From: Acidimicrobiia bacterium
GTDB taxonomy: Bacteria > Actinomycetota > Acidimicrobiia > Spongiisociales > ZC4RG35
Length of the DNA stretch: 64,000 nucleotides
Assembly: GCA_017577575.1 (NCBI GenBank)
Contig: PKRG01000001.1
Location: 186,001-250,000 of the forward strand
Direction of reading: 5' to 3'
This document shows positions 43,350 to 51,385 of this stretch, piece by piece. Position 1 is the stretch's first letter. Each line of letters begins with the position of its first letter. Position numbers and translations under genes: made by a program. Below the pieces are notes generated by a model. The model did no database searches and had not been told where the DNA came from. It was given only the letters and a program-made list of their open reading frames with translations.

Positions 43350-44918
43350 ATGCGCACCCTGATCCGCGGGCTGCTCGTCCTCTTCGTCGTGCTCGGGCCG
43401 GCGCTGGGGGCGTCGGCTCATGCCGTCCTCGTCGAGACCGACCCGCCCGACGGCGCTCGGCTGGAGCAGATTCCAGAACAAGTGGCATTGAGGTTCAGCG
43501 AGCCGGTCTCCGTGCCCGAGGGCGCGGTGCGGGTTTTCGACGCGTCGGGCCGCAGGGTCGAGGCGGGCGAGGCGAGGCCGGGAGACTCCGACGAGGAGGT
43601 GGTGGTCGACCTCGACGCGCCGGCGGAGGGCACGTACGTGGTCGCCTGGAGGGTGGTCTCCCTCGACGGGCATCCGATCCGCGGCGCGTTCGTCTTCGGG
43701 GTCGGCGACGGTGACGCGGTCGTCGACGAAGCGGTGATCGAAGAGATCCTGGGGCCCGGCGGGGGACGTCTCGCCGACGCCGCGGTCCGTTGGATCACCT
43801 ACGGCTCGGGGCTGGTGGCAGCCGGAGCGGCCATGTTCGGCGCCTTCGTCCTCGGCCGGGCCCGGGGAGTGCCTGCGATTCGCTCGATCGTTCGTGGAGC
43901 GGCGGTCACATGCGTCGTCGCATCTGCCATCACGGTGCCGGTGTTCGCACAGGAAGCCCAGGCGACGCTGCGGGAAGCGCTCGCGTCGTCGGTGGGGCTG
44001 GCGGCGGTGCTGCGCGTGGCGGCGATGGCAGTGCTCTTCGCCGCCGCCGGCCGCAACTCCGTGCCGCCGGTGACTGCCGGCGTCGCCCTGGTCGCCGCCG
44101 CCGAGCTGGCCACGGGACACACCCGCACCACCGAGCCCTTGTTCGTGGTGATGGCCGCCGACACCGTCCACGTCCTCGGCGCCGCGTTCTGGCTGGGCGG
44201 CTTGGCGGCGCTCGCGGTCGCCTGGCGCCGGTCGGCAGGAGACGACGACGGAGCCGCGGCGCTGGTCGGCCGATTCTCGGCCGTGGCGTTGTGGTCGGTC
44301 CTCGCCCTGGGAGCCGCCGGTGTGGCGATGGCGTGGATCCAGGTGGGCGGATGGCGAGAGCTCGTCACGACCGATTACGGACTGGTGCTCTCGGCCAAGG
44401 TGGCGGCGGTGGCCGCGGTGCTGGCCGTGGCGGCGTACAACAACCGGGTCCTCGTCCCGCGGGTCGCGTCGGGCCGGCCCGGGGCGGGGGAGCGGCTCCG
44501 CTCCACCGTGCGGATCGAAGTGGCCGGTTTGGCGATCGTCGTCGCGCTGACCGCGGTGCTCGTGGACCTTCCGCCGGCAGCCGAAGCCGCCGGGCCGTAC
44601 TCGAACCGCCTCGAGTTCGGCGAGAACCGGCTCGAGCTGGTCGTCGATCCCAACCGGGCGGGGGCCAACCAGGTGCACGTCTACGTGCTGACGGCTGCCG
44701 GCGTACCCGCCGACACCGAAGGGGAAGCTGTCTTGGAGTTCCACTTCCCGGCCCAGGACATCGGCCCGATCGTCCGCCGGCCGATCCAGGCCGCGCCCGG
44801 TCACTGGGTCCATACTGGGCCCGAGCTCGCCGTCGGCGGGGAATGGCACGTCACCTTCCGGCTGGGCGAGGGATTCGAGGCGACGGCGGCGACCGCCGTC
44901 GTGAGGGTGGGCGACTGA
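43350..44918 (+). CDS. CopC-CopD fusion, copper transport/resistance
   Basis: 522 aa. Signal peptide, then a CopC domain (mature N-terminus AHAVLVETDPPDGARLEQIP with the amino-terminal His copper ligand, and SLDGHPIRGAFVF with the second His), then eight or so helices of a CopD domain (VHVLGAAFWLGGLAALAVAW), and a C-terminal beta domain (LELVVDPNRAGANQVHVYVL). The arrangement is the YcnJ type: copper captured outside and passed inward. It leads a CopCD-YcnI-membrane protein block. Confidence 0.92.
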   Translation: MRTLIRGLLVLFVVLGPALGASAHAVLVETDPPDGARLEQIPEQVALRFSEPVSVPEGAVRVFDASGRRVEAGEARPGDSDEEVVVDLDAPAEGTYVVAWRVVSLDGHPIRGAFVFGVGDGDAVVDEAVIEEILGPGGGRLADAAVRWITYGSGLVAAGAAMFGAFVLGRARGVPAIRSIVRGAAVTCVVASAITVPVFAQEAQATLREALASSVGLAAVLRVAAMAVLFAAAGRNSVPPVTAGVALVAAAELATGHTRTTEPLFVVMAADTVHVLGAAFWLGGLAALAVAWRRSAGDDDGAAALVGRFSAVALWSVLALGAAGVAMAWIQVGGWRELVTTDYGLVLSAKVAAVAAVLAVAAYNNRVLVPRVASGRPGAGERLRSTVRIEVAGLAIVVALTAVLVDLPPAAEAAGPYSNRLEFGENRLELVVDPNRAGANQVHVYVLTAAGVPADTEGEAVLEFHFPAQDIGPIVRRPIQAAPGHWVHTGPELAVGGEWHVTFRLGEGFEATAATAVVRVGD

Positions 44919-44931
44919 AAGGAACAGGACT

Positions 44932-45474
44932 ATGAGGAAGTGGGCGGCGTGGTTGGGCGCCTTCGTCTCGGCTCTCTGGGTGGCGGCTCCGGTGTGGGCG
45001 CACGTGACCGTCTCCACCGACAATCCCGAGCCCGGGGGGTTCGCCGTCTACACCGTGAGAGTGCCCAACGAGTCGGACACCGCCTCGACCATCCGGGTGG
45101 AGGTGCAGATCCCCGAGGGCCTGGCGGCGTCCCGGTACGAGCCGGTGCCCGGGTGGGCGATCAGCCTCGAAGGCGGCGTACTCGTCGCCGAGGGCGGCAC
45201 CATCGGTCCGGGCGAGTTCGTCGAGTTCCGCTTCCAGGCCCGCAACCCGGAGAGCCCCGGCGAGCTGTCGTTTCCCGCCCTCCAGGCCTACGACGACGGA
45301 GAGGTGGTGGAATGGACGGGCCCGCCGGAGGCGGAGACGCCGGCGTCCGTGGTGGCGGTGGGGGCCGCATCCGAGCCGTCGGGCTGGCCCGACGGATGGG
45401 CGATCACAGCCACGATCCTGGGAGCGGCCGGTGCCGTCATGGGCGCCGTGGCGCTCTTCCGCGGCTCCCGATGA
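44932..45474 (+). CDS. YcnI-like copper-binding protein (DUF1775)
   Basis: 180 aa. Signal peptide ending VWA then HVTVSTDNPEPGGFAVYTVRVPNE, the YcnI start in which the first residue His binds copper; a conserved Trp is in VPGWAIS. A C-terminal TM (ITATILGAAGAVMGAVALF) anchors it. YcnI works with YcnJ/CopCD in copper handling. AGGAAC is upstream, and the next gene overlaps its stop by four bases. Confidence 0.9.
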   Translation: MRKWAAWLGAFVSALWVAAPVWAHVTVSTDNPEPGGFAVYTVRVPNESDTASTIRVEVQIPEGLAASRYEPVPGWAISLEGGVLVAEGGTIGPGEFVEFRFQARNPESPGELSFPALQAYDDGEVVEWTGPPEAETPASVVAVGAASEPSGWPDGWAITATILGAAGAVMGAVALFRGSR

Positions 45475-46418
45475 GGCGTGCGGCGGTTGCCGTGGTCGCG
45501 GCGGCCGCCGTATTCGGCCTGCCGTCCCCTGCCTCCGCCGATTCCGCCCGGCCCAGCAACTACCGCTCCGAGGTGGTCGCGGTCGAGCCGGAGAACGAGG
45601 CCGTGTGGGGAGAGGTGGCGGGTGGCGATGCGTTCCTGCGCCTCCGGGTCGAGCCCGGCGTCACGGTCGAAGTCCCCGGATACGAGGACGAACCGTACCT
45701 GCGGATCCACCCGGACGGGACAGTCGAGGTGAACCGGAACTCGCCGACTCACTGGTTGAACGAGGATCGCTACGGGGGAAGGGCGATACCGCCTGCGGCG
45801 TCGGCGGAGGCGCCACCCGACTGGGCGAGCGTGGGACATGGCGGCTCGTACGGGTGGCACGACCATCGGATCCACTGGATGTCTCCCGAACCCCCGCCCG
45901 CAGTCGCAGGGGCCGGGCCGTCGGAGATCTTCGAGTGGGTCGTGCCGATCGCCGTCGACGGCCGCCCCGCCGAGATCCGCGGCACACTCCACTGGTTGCC
46001 GAACATCGACCCCGTTCCCTGGGTCGCACTAGCGGTGGCGACCGCCACGGCGGCGTGGCTCCGCCCTTCGATGCTCCTCCTCGCCGGCGCGGCCGCCGCT
46101 TCGGTCGTGGGCTTCGGCCAGGTCGCCGGATCGCCGCTCGGTCCCGGTGACGAGTGGCTCGCCTGGGCTCCGCCGATGGTCGTCCTGTCGATCCTCGCCT
46201 GGGCGACGATCCGAAAGGGAGGGGCGCTCATCTTCGGGATCGGAGCCGCGGTGCTCGTCGGCTGGGCCGCCTCCCGGATCGGGGCGCTGTGGCTGCCGTC
46301 GCTCCCGACCGCCCTGCCGCCGGTGATCGAACGTGCCGCCACTGCTCTCGCTGCTGGGGCGGGCCTGGGCGGGGCCGTGGCCGCCTACCGCCGGATCCAA
46401 CCCTCCGCCGATGGCTAG
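45471..46418 (+). CDS. Exported membrane protein of the copper block, unknown
   Basis: 315 aa. Signal peptide (AVVAAAAVFGLPSPASA), an extracellular beta-rich domain (residues about 30-180; LRVEPGVTVEVPGYEDEPYLRI, NRNSPTHWLNEDRYGG, GGSYGWHDHRIHWMSPEP) and about five C-terminal helices. The HDHRIHWM stretch could bind a metal. Linked to CopCD and YcnI by ATGA overlap, so a copper-related role is inferred. I have seen similar unnamed proteins next to CopC/YcnI genes, but know no assigned function. Confidence 0.7.
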   Translation: MRRAAVAVVAAAAVFGLPSPASADSARPSNYRSEVVAVEPENEAVWGEVAGGDAFLRLRVEPGVTVEVPGYEDEPYLRIHPDGTVEVNRNSPTHWLNEDRYGGRAIPPAASAEAPPDWASVGHGGSYGWHDHRIHWMSPEPPPAVAGAGPSEIFEWVVPIAVDGRPAEIRGTLHWLPNIDPVPWVALAVATATAAWLRPSMLLLAGAAAASVVGFGQVAGSPLGPGDEWLAWAPPMVVLSILAWATIRKGGALIFGIGAAVLVGWAASRIGALWLPSLPTALPPVIERAATALAAGAGLGGAVAAYRRIQPSADG

Positions 46419-46455
46419 GCGGTTCAAACGGCGCCTCCGTGGGTAGCCGAGCGGC

Positions 46456-46851
46456 ATGGACATCACCCAAGCCCGGGCCAGACTCGAGAGAGAACGTGAC
46501 CGTCTCGTCGCCCTCCGCCAGAGCCAGGGCGAGGACGCCGCTCTCGACCAGGAGCAGGCGGACTCGTCCGGGTCCCTCGCCGACTACGACCAGCACCCAG
46601 GAGACCAGGGCACCGAGACCTTCGAGCGCACCAAGGACCTCGCCGTCCGCGAGCAGATCGACGCCCGGCTGGCCGACATCGACGCCGCCCTGGACAAGAT
46701 CGAGGCCGGCACCTACGGGCAATGCGAGATATGTGGGCGCGTCATCGACCCGGCGCGCCTCGAAGCCCGCCCTTCCGTTCGCTATTGCTACGAGCACCAG
46801 CAGCAGTCGGACGACGCCGCAGAGCAGGAGCGCCTGTTCGGCCCTGACTAG
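46456..46851 (+). CDS. DksA/TraR-family zinc finger protein
   Basis: 131 aa: coiled-coil start (ARARLERERDRLVALRQSQG), acidic loop (QADSSGSLADYDQHPGDQGTE), helix DARLADIDAALDKIEAGTYGQCEICG and a C-terminal zinc finger. The second zinc pair reads CYEH, giving a CxxC-CxxH site in place of four cysteines. The DxxDxA tip of DksA is not kept exactly. Actinobacterial relatives bind RNA polymerase secondary channel-like sites in some cases; here the role is unproven. Confidence 0.88.
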   Translation: MDITQARARLERERDRLVALRQSQGEDAALDQEQADSSGSLADYDQHPGDQGTETFERTKDLAVREQIDARLADIDAALDKIEAGTYGQCEICGRVIDPARLEARPSVRYCYEHQQQSDDAAEQERLFGPD

Positions 46852-46914
46852 TCCGGATGGTGCCGATCGGTATGGTCATCCAGGTCCAGGTCGTCCGCGG
46901 TCGATGCATCTCCC

Positions 46915-47889
46915 ATGTTCCAGGCGAGTGGGGCCGGCCCCGGACCGGCGCGCAGCGTGTCGGCCGTCGCCGTGGCCGCCGGGGGATCGGGGGTTCTCTT
47001 CTGGCTGGTCGGAGACTCCCTCCCCGGTGGCGCAGACCTGCGGGTCGCTTTCCTGTGCGTGACGTTCGGGCTCCTTCTCTCCGTCTCCGTGGGCTACAGC
47101 TGGACGGTCGACCGGGTGTGGCGGCGCAGCCGGGAAGAGGCCCACGCCAGGCTGGCCGCCTACAAGGGCGACTTCGTGGCTCGGCTCAGCCGCGACCTGC
47201 GCAGCTCGCTGACCGGGATCGTCGGCTTCGCCCAGCTGATCGACCCGACGGTCGTGGGTGAGGACGACGCCGAAGCGATCCAGACCGTCATCGGCCAGTC
47301 GGTCGAGCTGTCGCGGGTCGTCGACGACCTGTCGGTAGCCGCCCGGCTCGAAGCCGGGGAGCTCGAACTGGTGCCCGAGAGGGTATCGATCCTCGAGCAG
47401 GTCGAGTCGGCGGCGAGGTATCTCGAGATCGTGGGATTGGAAGTCTCCGTGGAATGCCGCGACGCCACCGTCTTCGTCGACCCGGAGGCTCTCCGCCACG
47501 TTCTCCGCAACCTCCTCGTCAACGCCCACGCCCACGGGGAGCCGCCGGTGTCGGTGCGGGGCCACAGCTTCGGGGATCGGTACATATGTCAGGTGGTCGA
47601 TCGCGGGCCCGGGCTGTCTCCCGGGTCCGAGATGCGACTGACCGACGAGCTCTCCCTCGCCGCCGCCGGGGCCAATGCCGAGGGGCTCGGCCTCACCGTC
47701 GCCCAAGCCCTGGTCGAGCGCATGGGAGGCGAGCTGACCTACCGGCGCATCCGGGGAGAGAGCCACCTCGTCCTCACCCTCCCGGCGGCCACGGAGCCGA
47801 TCGAGCCCGGGGCGACGGTCCACAGGTTCACGCTGCCGAGGATCGTTCGACCTCACGTGAGGGAAGACACCCATCAGCCCATCGCCTGA
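46915..47889 (+). CDS. Histidine kinase-like protein without phosphoacceptor His
   Basis: 324 aa. Two membrane helices (AVAVAAGGSGVLFWLVG; VAFLCVTFGLLLSVSVGYSW), then a HisKA-like dimer helix FVARLSRDLRSSLTGIVGFAQL in which the conserved His is Arg93 (compare SVSHEVRTPLT in the kinase at 12682). The ATPase domain keeps an N-box (LRHVLRNLLVNAHAHG), G1 (VVDRGPGLSPG) and G2 (GLGLTVAQALVERMGG). It therefore cannot follow the normal phosphotransfer route and may be an ATP-binding pseudokinase or partner of another kinase. No response regulator adjoins it. Confidence 0.85.
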   Translation: MFQASGAGPGPARSVSAVAVAAGGSGVLFWLVGDSLPGGADLRVAFLCVTFGLLLSVSVGYSWTVDRVWRRSREEAHARLAAYKGDFVARLSRDLRSSLTGIVGFAQLIDPTVVGEDDAEAIQTVIGQSVELSRVVDDLSVAARLEAGELELVPERVSILEQVESAARYLEIVGLEVSVECRDATVFVDPEALRHVLRNLLVNAHAHGEPPVSVRGHSFGDRYICQVVDRGPGLSPGSEMRLTDELSLAAAGANAEGLGLTVAQALVERMGGELTYRRIRGESHLVLTLPAATEPIEPGATVHRFTLPRIVRPHVREDTHQPIA

Positions 47890-47903
47890 TCGACGCGCAC
47901 GCG

Positions 47904-47933
47904 AAGAGCCGGGCCCTGGTGGGCCCGGCTCTT
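47904..47933. terminator. Bidirectional terminator hairpin
   Basis: AAGAGCCGGGCCC and GGGCCCGGCTCTT form a perfect 13-bp stem with a four-base loop. It lies between the convergent pseudokinase gene and the 179-residue membrane protein gene. Confidence 0.85.
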
Positions 47934-47955
47934 GCGCTCGTCAGTGGCCGTTGCT

Positions 47956-48495
47956 TCAGACGAGGACGGCCTTGTTTCGGATCCTCAAGAAGACGAATCC
48001 GGTGAGGATCAGTGCCGCTCCGACGGCGATCGCCATCGCCGAGAGGGCGTAGGAGATGATCCCCAGGCTCAGTGCCGTTGTGAGTGCAGTGGCGTCGATC
48101 CAGCTGGCCCGTGCCTCGTTGGGCACCATCACCTGCTCACCGTTCTCGTCGAGGATCGGCTGGCCGGCCTCGTCGACCGCCGGAACCTCCCGGGGCATCT
48201 GCGAGTAGTAGAGGCCGCCGGTGCGCTCCAGCTGGTGCTTGGTGATGATGTCGGCCTGCGCCCACATCGTCAGGGGGCCACGGACGTCGGCTTCGGGGAT
48301 CACGGCGTCGGCGGGGGTCGTGACACCCTGCTTGACCGCCTGGTCCCACGTGTACCAGATACCAAAGGTGCCGCCGGCGACGGAACCGAAGCCCACGACC
48401 AGCGCCACGATCGCAGCGGCCAGCAGCAGGCCGCTCTTCTTTATGGGTGAAGTCTGTTCGGTAGGGGTGACTCGTTCGGTGACTGTGGCAGCCAT
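47956..48495 (-). CDS. Two-TM membrane protein with large extracytoplasmic loop, unknown
   Basis: 179 aa. TM1 (GLLLAAAIVALVVGFGSVAGG) and TM2 (LSAMAIAVGAALILTGFVFL) flank a loop of about 100 residues containing TWDQAVKQGVTTPADAVIPEADVRGPLTMW (read in part), an acidic QPILDENGEQVMVPNE stretch and a second hydrophobic piece (ALTTALSLGIISYALS). I do not recognise the family. A ribosome-binding site is weak (GAAAGAAAGAGAGG). Two GGGAC-type palindromes lie 92-129 bases upstream. Confidence 0.7.
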   Translation of the reverse strand: MAATVTERVTPTEQTSPIKKSGLLLAAAIVALVVGFGSVAGGTFGIWYTWDQAVKQGVTTPADAVIPEADVRGPLTMWAQADIITKHQLERTGGLYYSQMPREVPAVDEAGQPILDENGEQVMVPNEARASWIDATALTTALSLGIISYALSAMAIAVGAALILTGFVFLRIRNKAVLV

Positions 48496-48586
48496 CGCGT
48501 CCTCTCTTTCTTTCCGGCCAACTGCCTATGCCCGTGACTATCGGGGAATGCCCTTCCAGCGGCGAGAGGCGAATGTCACCCGTCCC

Positions 48587-48624
48587 CGGGACAAGGACCC
48601 TTCCCCGCCCGGGACCAAAGCCCC
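48587..48624 (-). promoter_or_regulatory. Paired DosR-like palindromes upstream of the membrane protein gene
   Basis: 48611-48624 reads GGGGCTTTGGTCCC on the minus strand, one base from a DosR-type core; a weaker copy (CGGGACAAGGACCC on plus) is at 48587-48600, 24 bp centre to centre. They are in the gap between two minus-strand genes, so the likely target is the gene starting at 48495. Confidence 0.4.
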
Positions 48625-48631
48625 GCATGGG

Positions 48632-49798
48632 TCAGGCCGAAACGGAGCGGAGGCCGGCGAGACGCAGGGCGAAGTCGGCCACCCACAAGGCCACGAGGAG
48701 GGCCACGACCGGCTCTGCTCCGGCCAGGGCGGCGACGGCGGCGAGGTTGGCGGCGGCGAGGGGGATCGCCGGGCGGCGGGACATGCGGCGGAACTTCGGC
48801 TCCAGAGGCGGCCCGGCCAGGACCGGCACCAGATAGGCGAGCGACCCGAGGAGCACCTGGCCGACTCCCGCCACCACCGCCACCAAGGTGGCTGCACCGA
48901 AGGGGGCGGGAGGGACACCCCCCAGGAGACGGAGTCCGTCGGCCAAGGCCCACGCCGCCAACCACCCCACTCCCGCCGTCACCTGGACGAACGGGAGGCG
49001 GTCGCGGCCTTTGTCCCACAACCTCAGTGCGATTCCACCCGCCATCGCCAGGGCCGCCACGCCCGCCAGCATCGTTCCCGTGGCGACGGCTGCGTCGCCC
49101 AGCCACAGCCCCGACGCCATCCCCGCCGCCGACCCCACGACGAGCCACCACGCCGCCTTGGCCTCCCGTCCGCTGACCGCCCGATGGTGGGCGAGGGTGG
49201 GAAGGAAGGTGGGCAGCGTCCCCACGATCGTGAAGCCGACGAGGCCCACGAGGTTCAAGTGCGAGTGGACCAGCCGCACCCGCCAGAAGCCGGCACCGGC
49301 GGCGCCGGTCCCGAGCACGGCCCCGAGAGTGACGCCGACCGCCCCGCAGGCGAAGGCGAGGAGATAGAAGCGCGAGGACAGGTCGAAGCGGCGCAGCAGG
49401 CTGCGCGAGATGGTGCGGCGGATCGACCACGCCAACAACGCCAGCGACGCCACCAACAGGGCCCCGCCGACCCAGGTGAGCGCTCGCAGGCCCGCCGTCA
49501 CCCCGACCAGGACGCAGCCCGTGCCACCGGCCAGTGCCAGGCGTTGGGCCGTCGTCGAAGTGGCGGGAGGGGCAGGTGCCGCTGACCAGGTGACCGTGAA
49601 CATCTGGCTGGCACCGGCTATGGCGCACAGGACGGTCCCGGCGAGAAAGGCGTGGACCGGGCCCCACCACGACCCGCCTCTCAGCAACACCCACAGCGCC
49701 CACAGCACCGCCACCGCACCGAAGAACCCGGCCAGCCGAAACGCCCGGCGGGCGATGGCATGGGAGGCGACCACTCGCCGCCCGGCGTCGTCCGTCAT
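48632..49798 (-). CDS. Polytopic membrane protein of putative denitrification cluster
   Basis: 388 aa, about ten to twelve helices. Histidines fall inside or at the ends of helices (GPVHAFLAGTVLCAIAGASQMF; RLVHSHLNLVGLVGFTIVG; LPTLAHHRAVSG), a pattern like heme-binding membrane proteins of the NnrS/heme-copper oxidase type, but identity is not certain. Last gene of three linked by ATGA overlaps (50232-51326, 49795-50235, 48632-49798), pointing away from the NuoF-like and nitrite reductase genes. A role in NO or copper/heme handling is inferred only from that context. Confidence 0.65.
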   Translation of the reverse strand: MTDDAGRRVVASHAIARRAFRLAGFFGAVAVLWALWVLLRGGSWWGPVHAFLAGTVLCAIAGASQMFTVTWSAAPAPPATSTTAQRLALAGGTGCVLVGVTAGLRALTWVGGALLVASLALLAWSIRRTISRSLLRRFDLSSRFYLLAFACGAVGVTLGAVLGTGAAGAGFWRVRLVHSHLNLVGLVGFTIVGTLPTFLPTLAHHRAVSGREAKAAWWLVVGSAAGMASGLWLGDAAVATGTMLAGVAALAMAGGIALRLWDKGRDRLPFVQVTAGVGWLAAWALADGLRLLGGVPPAPFGAATLVAVVAGVGQVLLGSLAYLVPVLAGPPLEPKFRRMSRRPAIPLAAANLAAVAALAGAEPVVALLVALWVADFALRLAGLRSVSA

Positions 49799-50235
49799 GG
49801 CACGAGCGACGCCGCCAGGGCGACGACGGCGAGCGACACGACGGAGCCGACGATCCCGAGTGCCCGCACGGTCCTCGACGAGGCGTTGGCGGCCATCACG
49901 CCGTGAGCGATGGCGATACCGAAGGACATGAGCGCCAAGGTGATCTTGGCTCCCAAGGTCGCTCCGTAACCGGGAGCGGTCAGCGCGCCCAGCCCGACCC
50001 CGCGGTGGTAGGTGAGCCCCAACCCGGTGGCGAGGAGCAGCGGGAGGAGGATCCAGGAGGTGATCCGGCCGAAGCGTGACCCGAAGGCGCTGAGGAGGTG
50101 ACGACGGTCCTCGGGGGAGAGGAGACGGCTGGTCTCCGGCCGCACCACCAGGGTGAGGGTCAACTGGCCTCCCACCCACACCACGGCGCCGGCGATGTGG
50201 AGAAAGCGAACCAGGCTCCACAGGTCGAACCTCAT
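49795..50235 (-). CDS. CopD-like small membrane protein
   Basis: 146 aa, four helices. WSLVRFLHIAGAVVWVGGQLTLTLVV at the start is the CopD/DUF2269-type helix with His and the VWxGG turn, and AKITLALMSFGIAIAHGVMAAN has a second His. Members are thought to help move copper or bind heme. Both ends overlap neighbours by ATGA, so it is the middle gene of the three-gene membrane operon. Confidence 0.75.
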   Translation of the reverse strand: MRFDLWSLVRFLHIAGAVVWVGGQLTLTLVVRPETSRLLSPEDRRHLLSAFGSRFGRITSWILLPLLLATGLGLTYHRGVGLGALTAPGYGATLGAKITLALMSFGIAIAHGVMAANASSRTVRALGIVGSVVSLAVVALAASLVP

Positions 50236-51326
50236 GCCGCCACGACCTCCCCTTTGGGCAGGAAAGCTGGCGCCGTCCACCACCATCCCGCCAGCCACAC
50301 GACCAACGCCCCGGCTGCGGCGAGCCACGCCCCGGGCCGGCCGACGCCGGCGAGCGGCGCCAGCACGCCGGCCATCATCACCGCCACCCCGATGTGGTGC
50401 CAGCGCAGCGGGCGGGACACGTCCATCCCGGCGGTGGCGTACCAGGCGAGGACCGACGTCACGTATCCCAACAGCAGGGCGTGGAGGTAGAACACCACGC
50501 CCGGCCTCGCTGCCCACGCCAGCGCCTCCGAGCCGCCGACGCCGACGCCCGCCAGCCCGGCCACCGCGGCGGCCAGCCAGCCCCCGGCGGCCCGCAACGC
50601 GGCCACGCGTGTCCTCCACAGCTCGCGCAACCACCACACCGCCGGCGCCAGCGATGCCAGCCCGGCAACGCGCGCCGCCCAGCCGAGCACCGGGACTTCC
50701 GGGCCCGAGACGACACCCAGCGGGAAGAACAGCCACGCCAGCGCCGCGAACCACCGGATCACGCGCCGAACGGTCTCGCCGTCCACCATCCCGGTGCGCC
50801 CGAGCAGGGCGATGGTCCCCAGGACCGTCGACCAGGCGAACGTGGAGAGGAAGGCATGGACGGCGAGGCTCGCCGCCAGGCCGTCGCCGCGGCCGGTCGC
50901 CTGCAGCGCCCCCAGCGCCCACACCCCCAGGCTGGCGAGGATCACATAGGCCAGGCTGGCCGTGAGCTCCCGTCGCTCGCCGGTCCTCCACCAGGAGGCG
51001 ATCCCGACGTAGAAGACCCCCATCACCACGGCCGAAGCGGCGATCGAGACCGGCCCGTATCCCTGAGCCAGGAAGGCGACCGTCATCGGCACCACCGACA
51101 CGAACGCCCACCGTCGCCACTTGCTCTCCGCCGGGAGGGCGGCGCTCACGATCGGAGCCGCCGCCCATCCGAAGTACAGGGCGTGGGAGTGGGCGTGGAG
51201 CAGGTGGTCGAACGGGAGCGGGAGGCGCCAGCCCGCCAGTCCCAGCCGCAGGACGAGCCCGAGGCCGGTGGCCGCCAGGTACACCGCCATCGCCGTCGTC
51301 ACGCCTCGGATCCGGGGATGTGCCAT
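50232..51326 (-). CDS. Polytopic membrane protein, NnrS/heme-copper-like
   Basis: 364 aa, ten to twelve helices. HLLHAHSHALYFGWAAAPIVS places three His in one helix start, followed by further His at VHAFLSTFAWSTVLG, YLHALLLGYVTSVLAW and RWHHIGVAVMM. NnrS and CcoN-type proteins have comparable His patterns and bind heme; assignment is tentative. First gene of the three-gene operon. TATCCT is 11 bases ahead of its ATG, and the promoter region is shared with the divergent NuoF-like gene. Confidence 0.65.
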   Translation of the reverse strand: MAHPRIRGVTTAMAVYLAATGLGLVLRLGLAGWRLPLPFDHLLHAHSHALYFGWAAAPIVSAALPAESKWRRWAFVSVVPMTVAFLAQGYGPVSIAASAVVMGVFYVGIASWWRTGERRELTASLAYVILASLGVWALGALQATGRGDGLAASLAVHAFLSTFAWSTVLGTIALLGRTGMVDGETVRRVIRWFAALAWLFFPLGVVSGPEVPVLGWAARVAGLASLAPAVWWLRELWRTRVAALRAAGGWLAAAVAGLAGVGVGGSEALAWAARPGVVFYLHALLLGYVTSVLAWYATAGMDVSRPLRWHHIGVAVMMAGVLAPLAGVGRPGAWLAAAGALVVWLAGWWWTAPAFLPKGEVVAA

Positions 51327-51337
51327 ATTTCCGGTCA

Positions 51338-51375
51338 GGATAGGAACAATTCCGGAGGCCCTGGACGGATAGGGT
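51338..51375. promoter_or_regulatory. Divergent promoter region with GGAAC-A-ATTCC palindrome
   Basis: TATCCT on the minus strand (51338-51343) and TAGGGT on the plus strand (51370-51375) are -10 candidates for the two divergent genes. Between them is the 11-bp near-perfect palindrome GGAACAATTCC (51343-51353), placed where a regulator could control both directions. Confidence 0.35.
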
Positions 51376-51385
51376 GGAGGTGGAC

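Noticed and set aside
43293..45023. Possible N-terminal extension of the CorC gene
   Set aside because: The frame is open, but the extension is antisense to copC/copD, and the ATG at 43292 has GAGGAGGTG ahead of it and begins the CNNM membrane domain.
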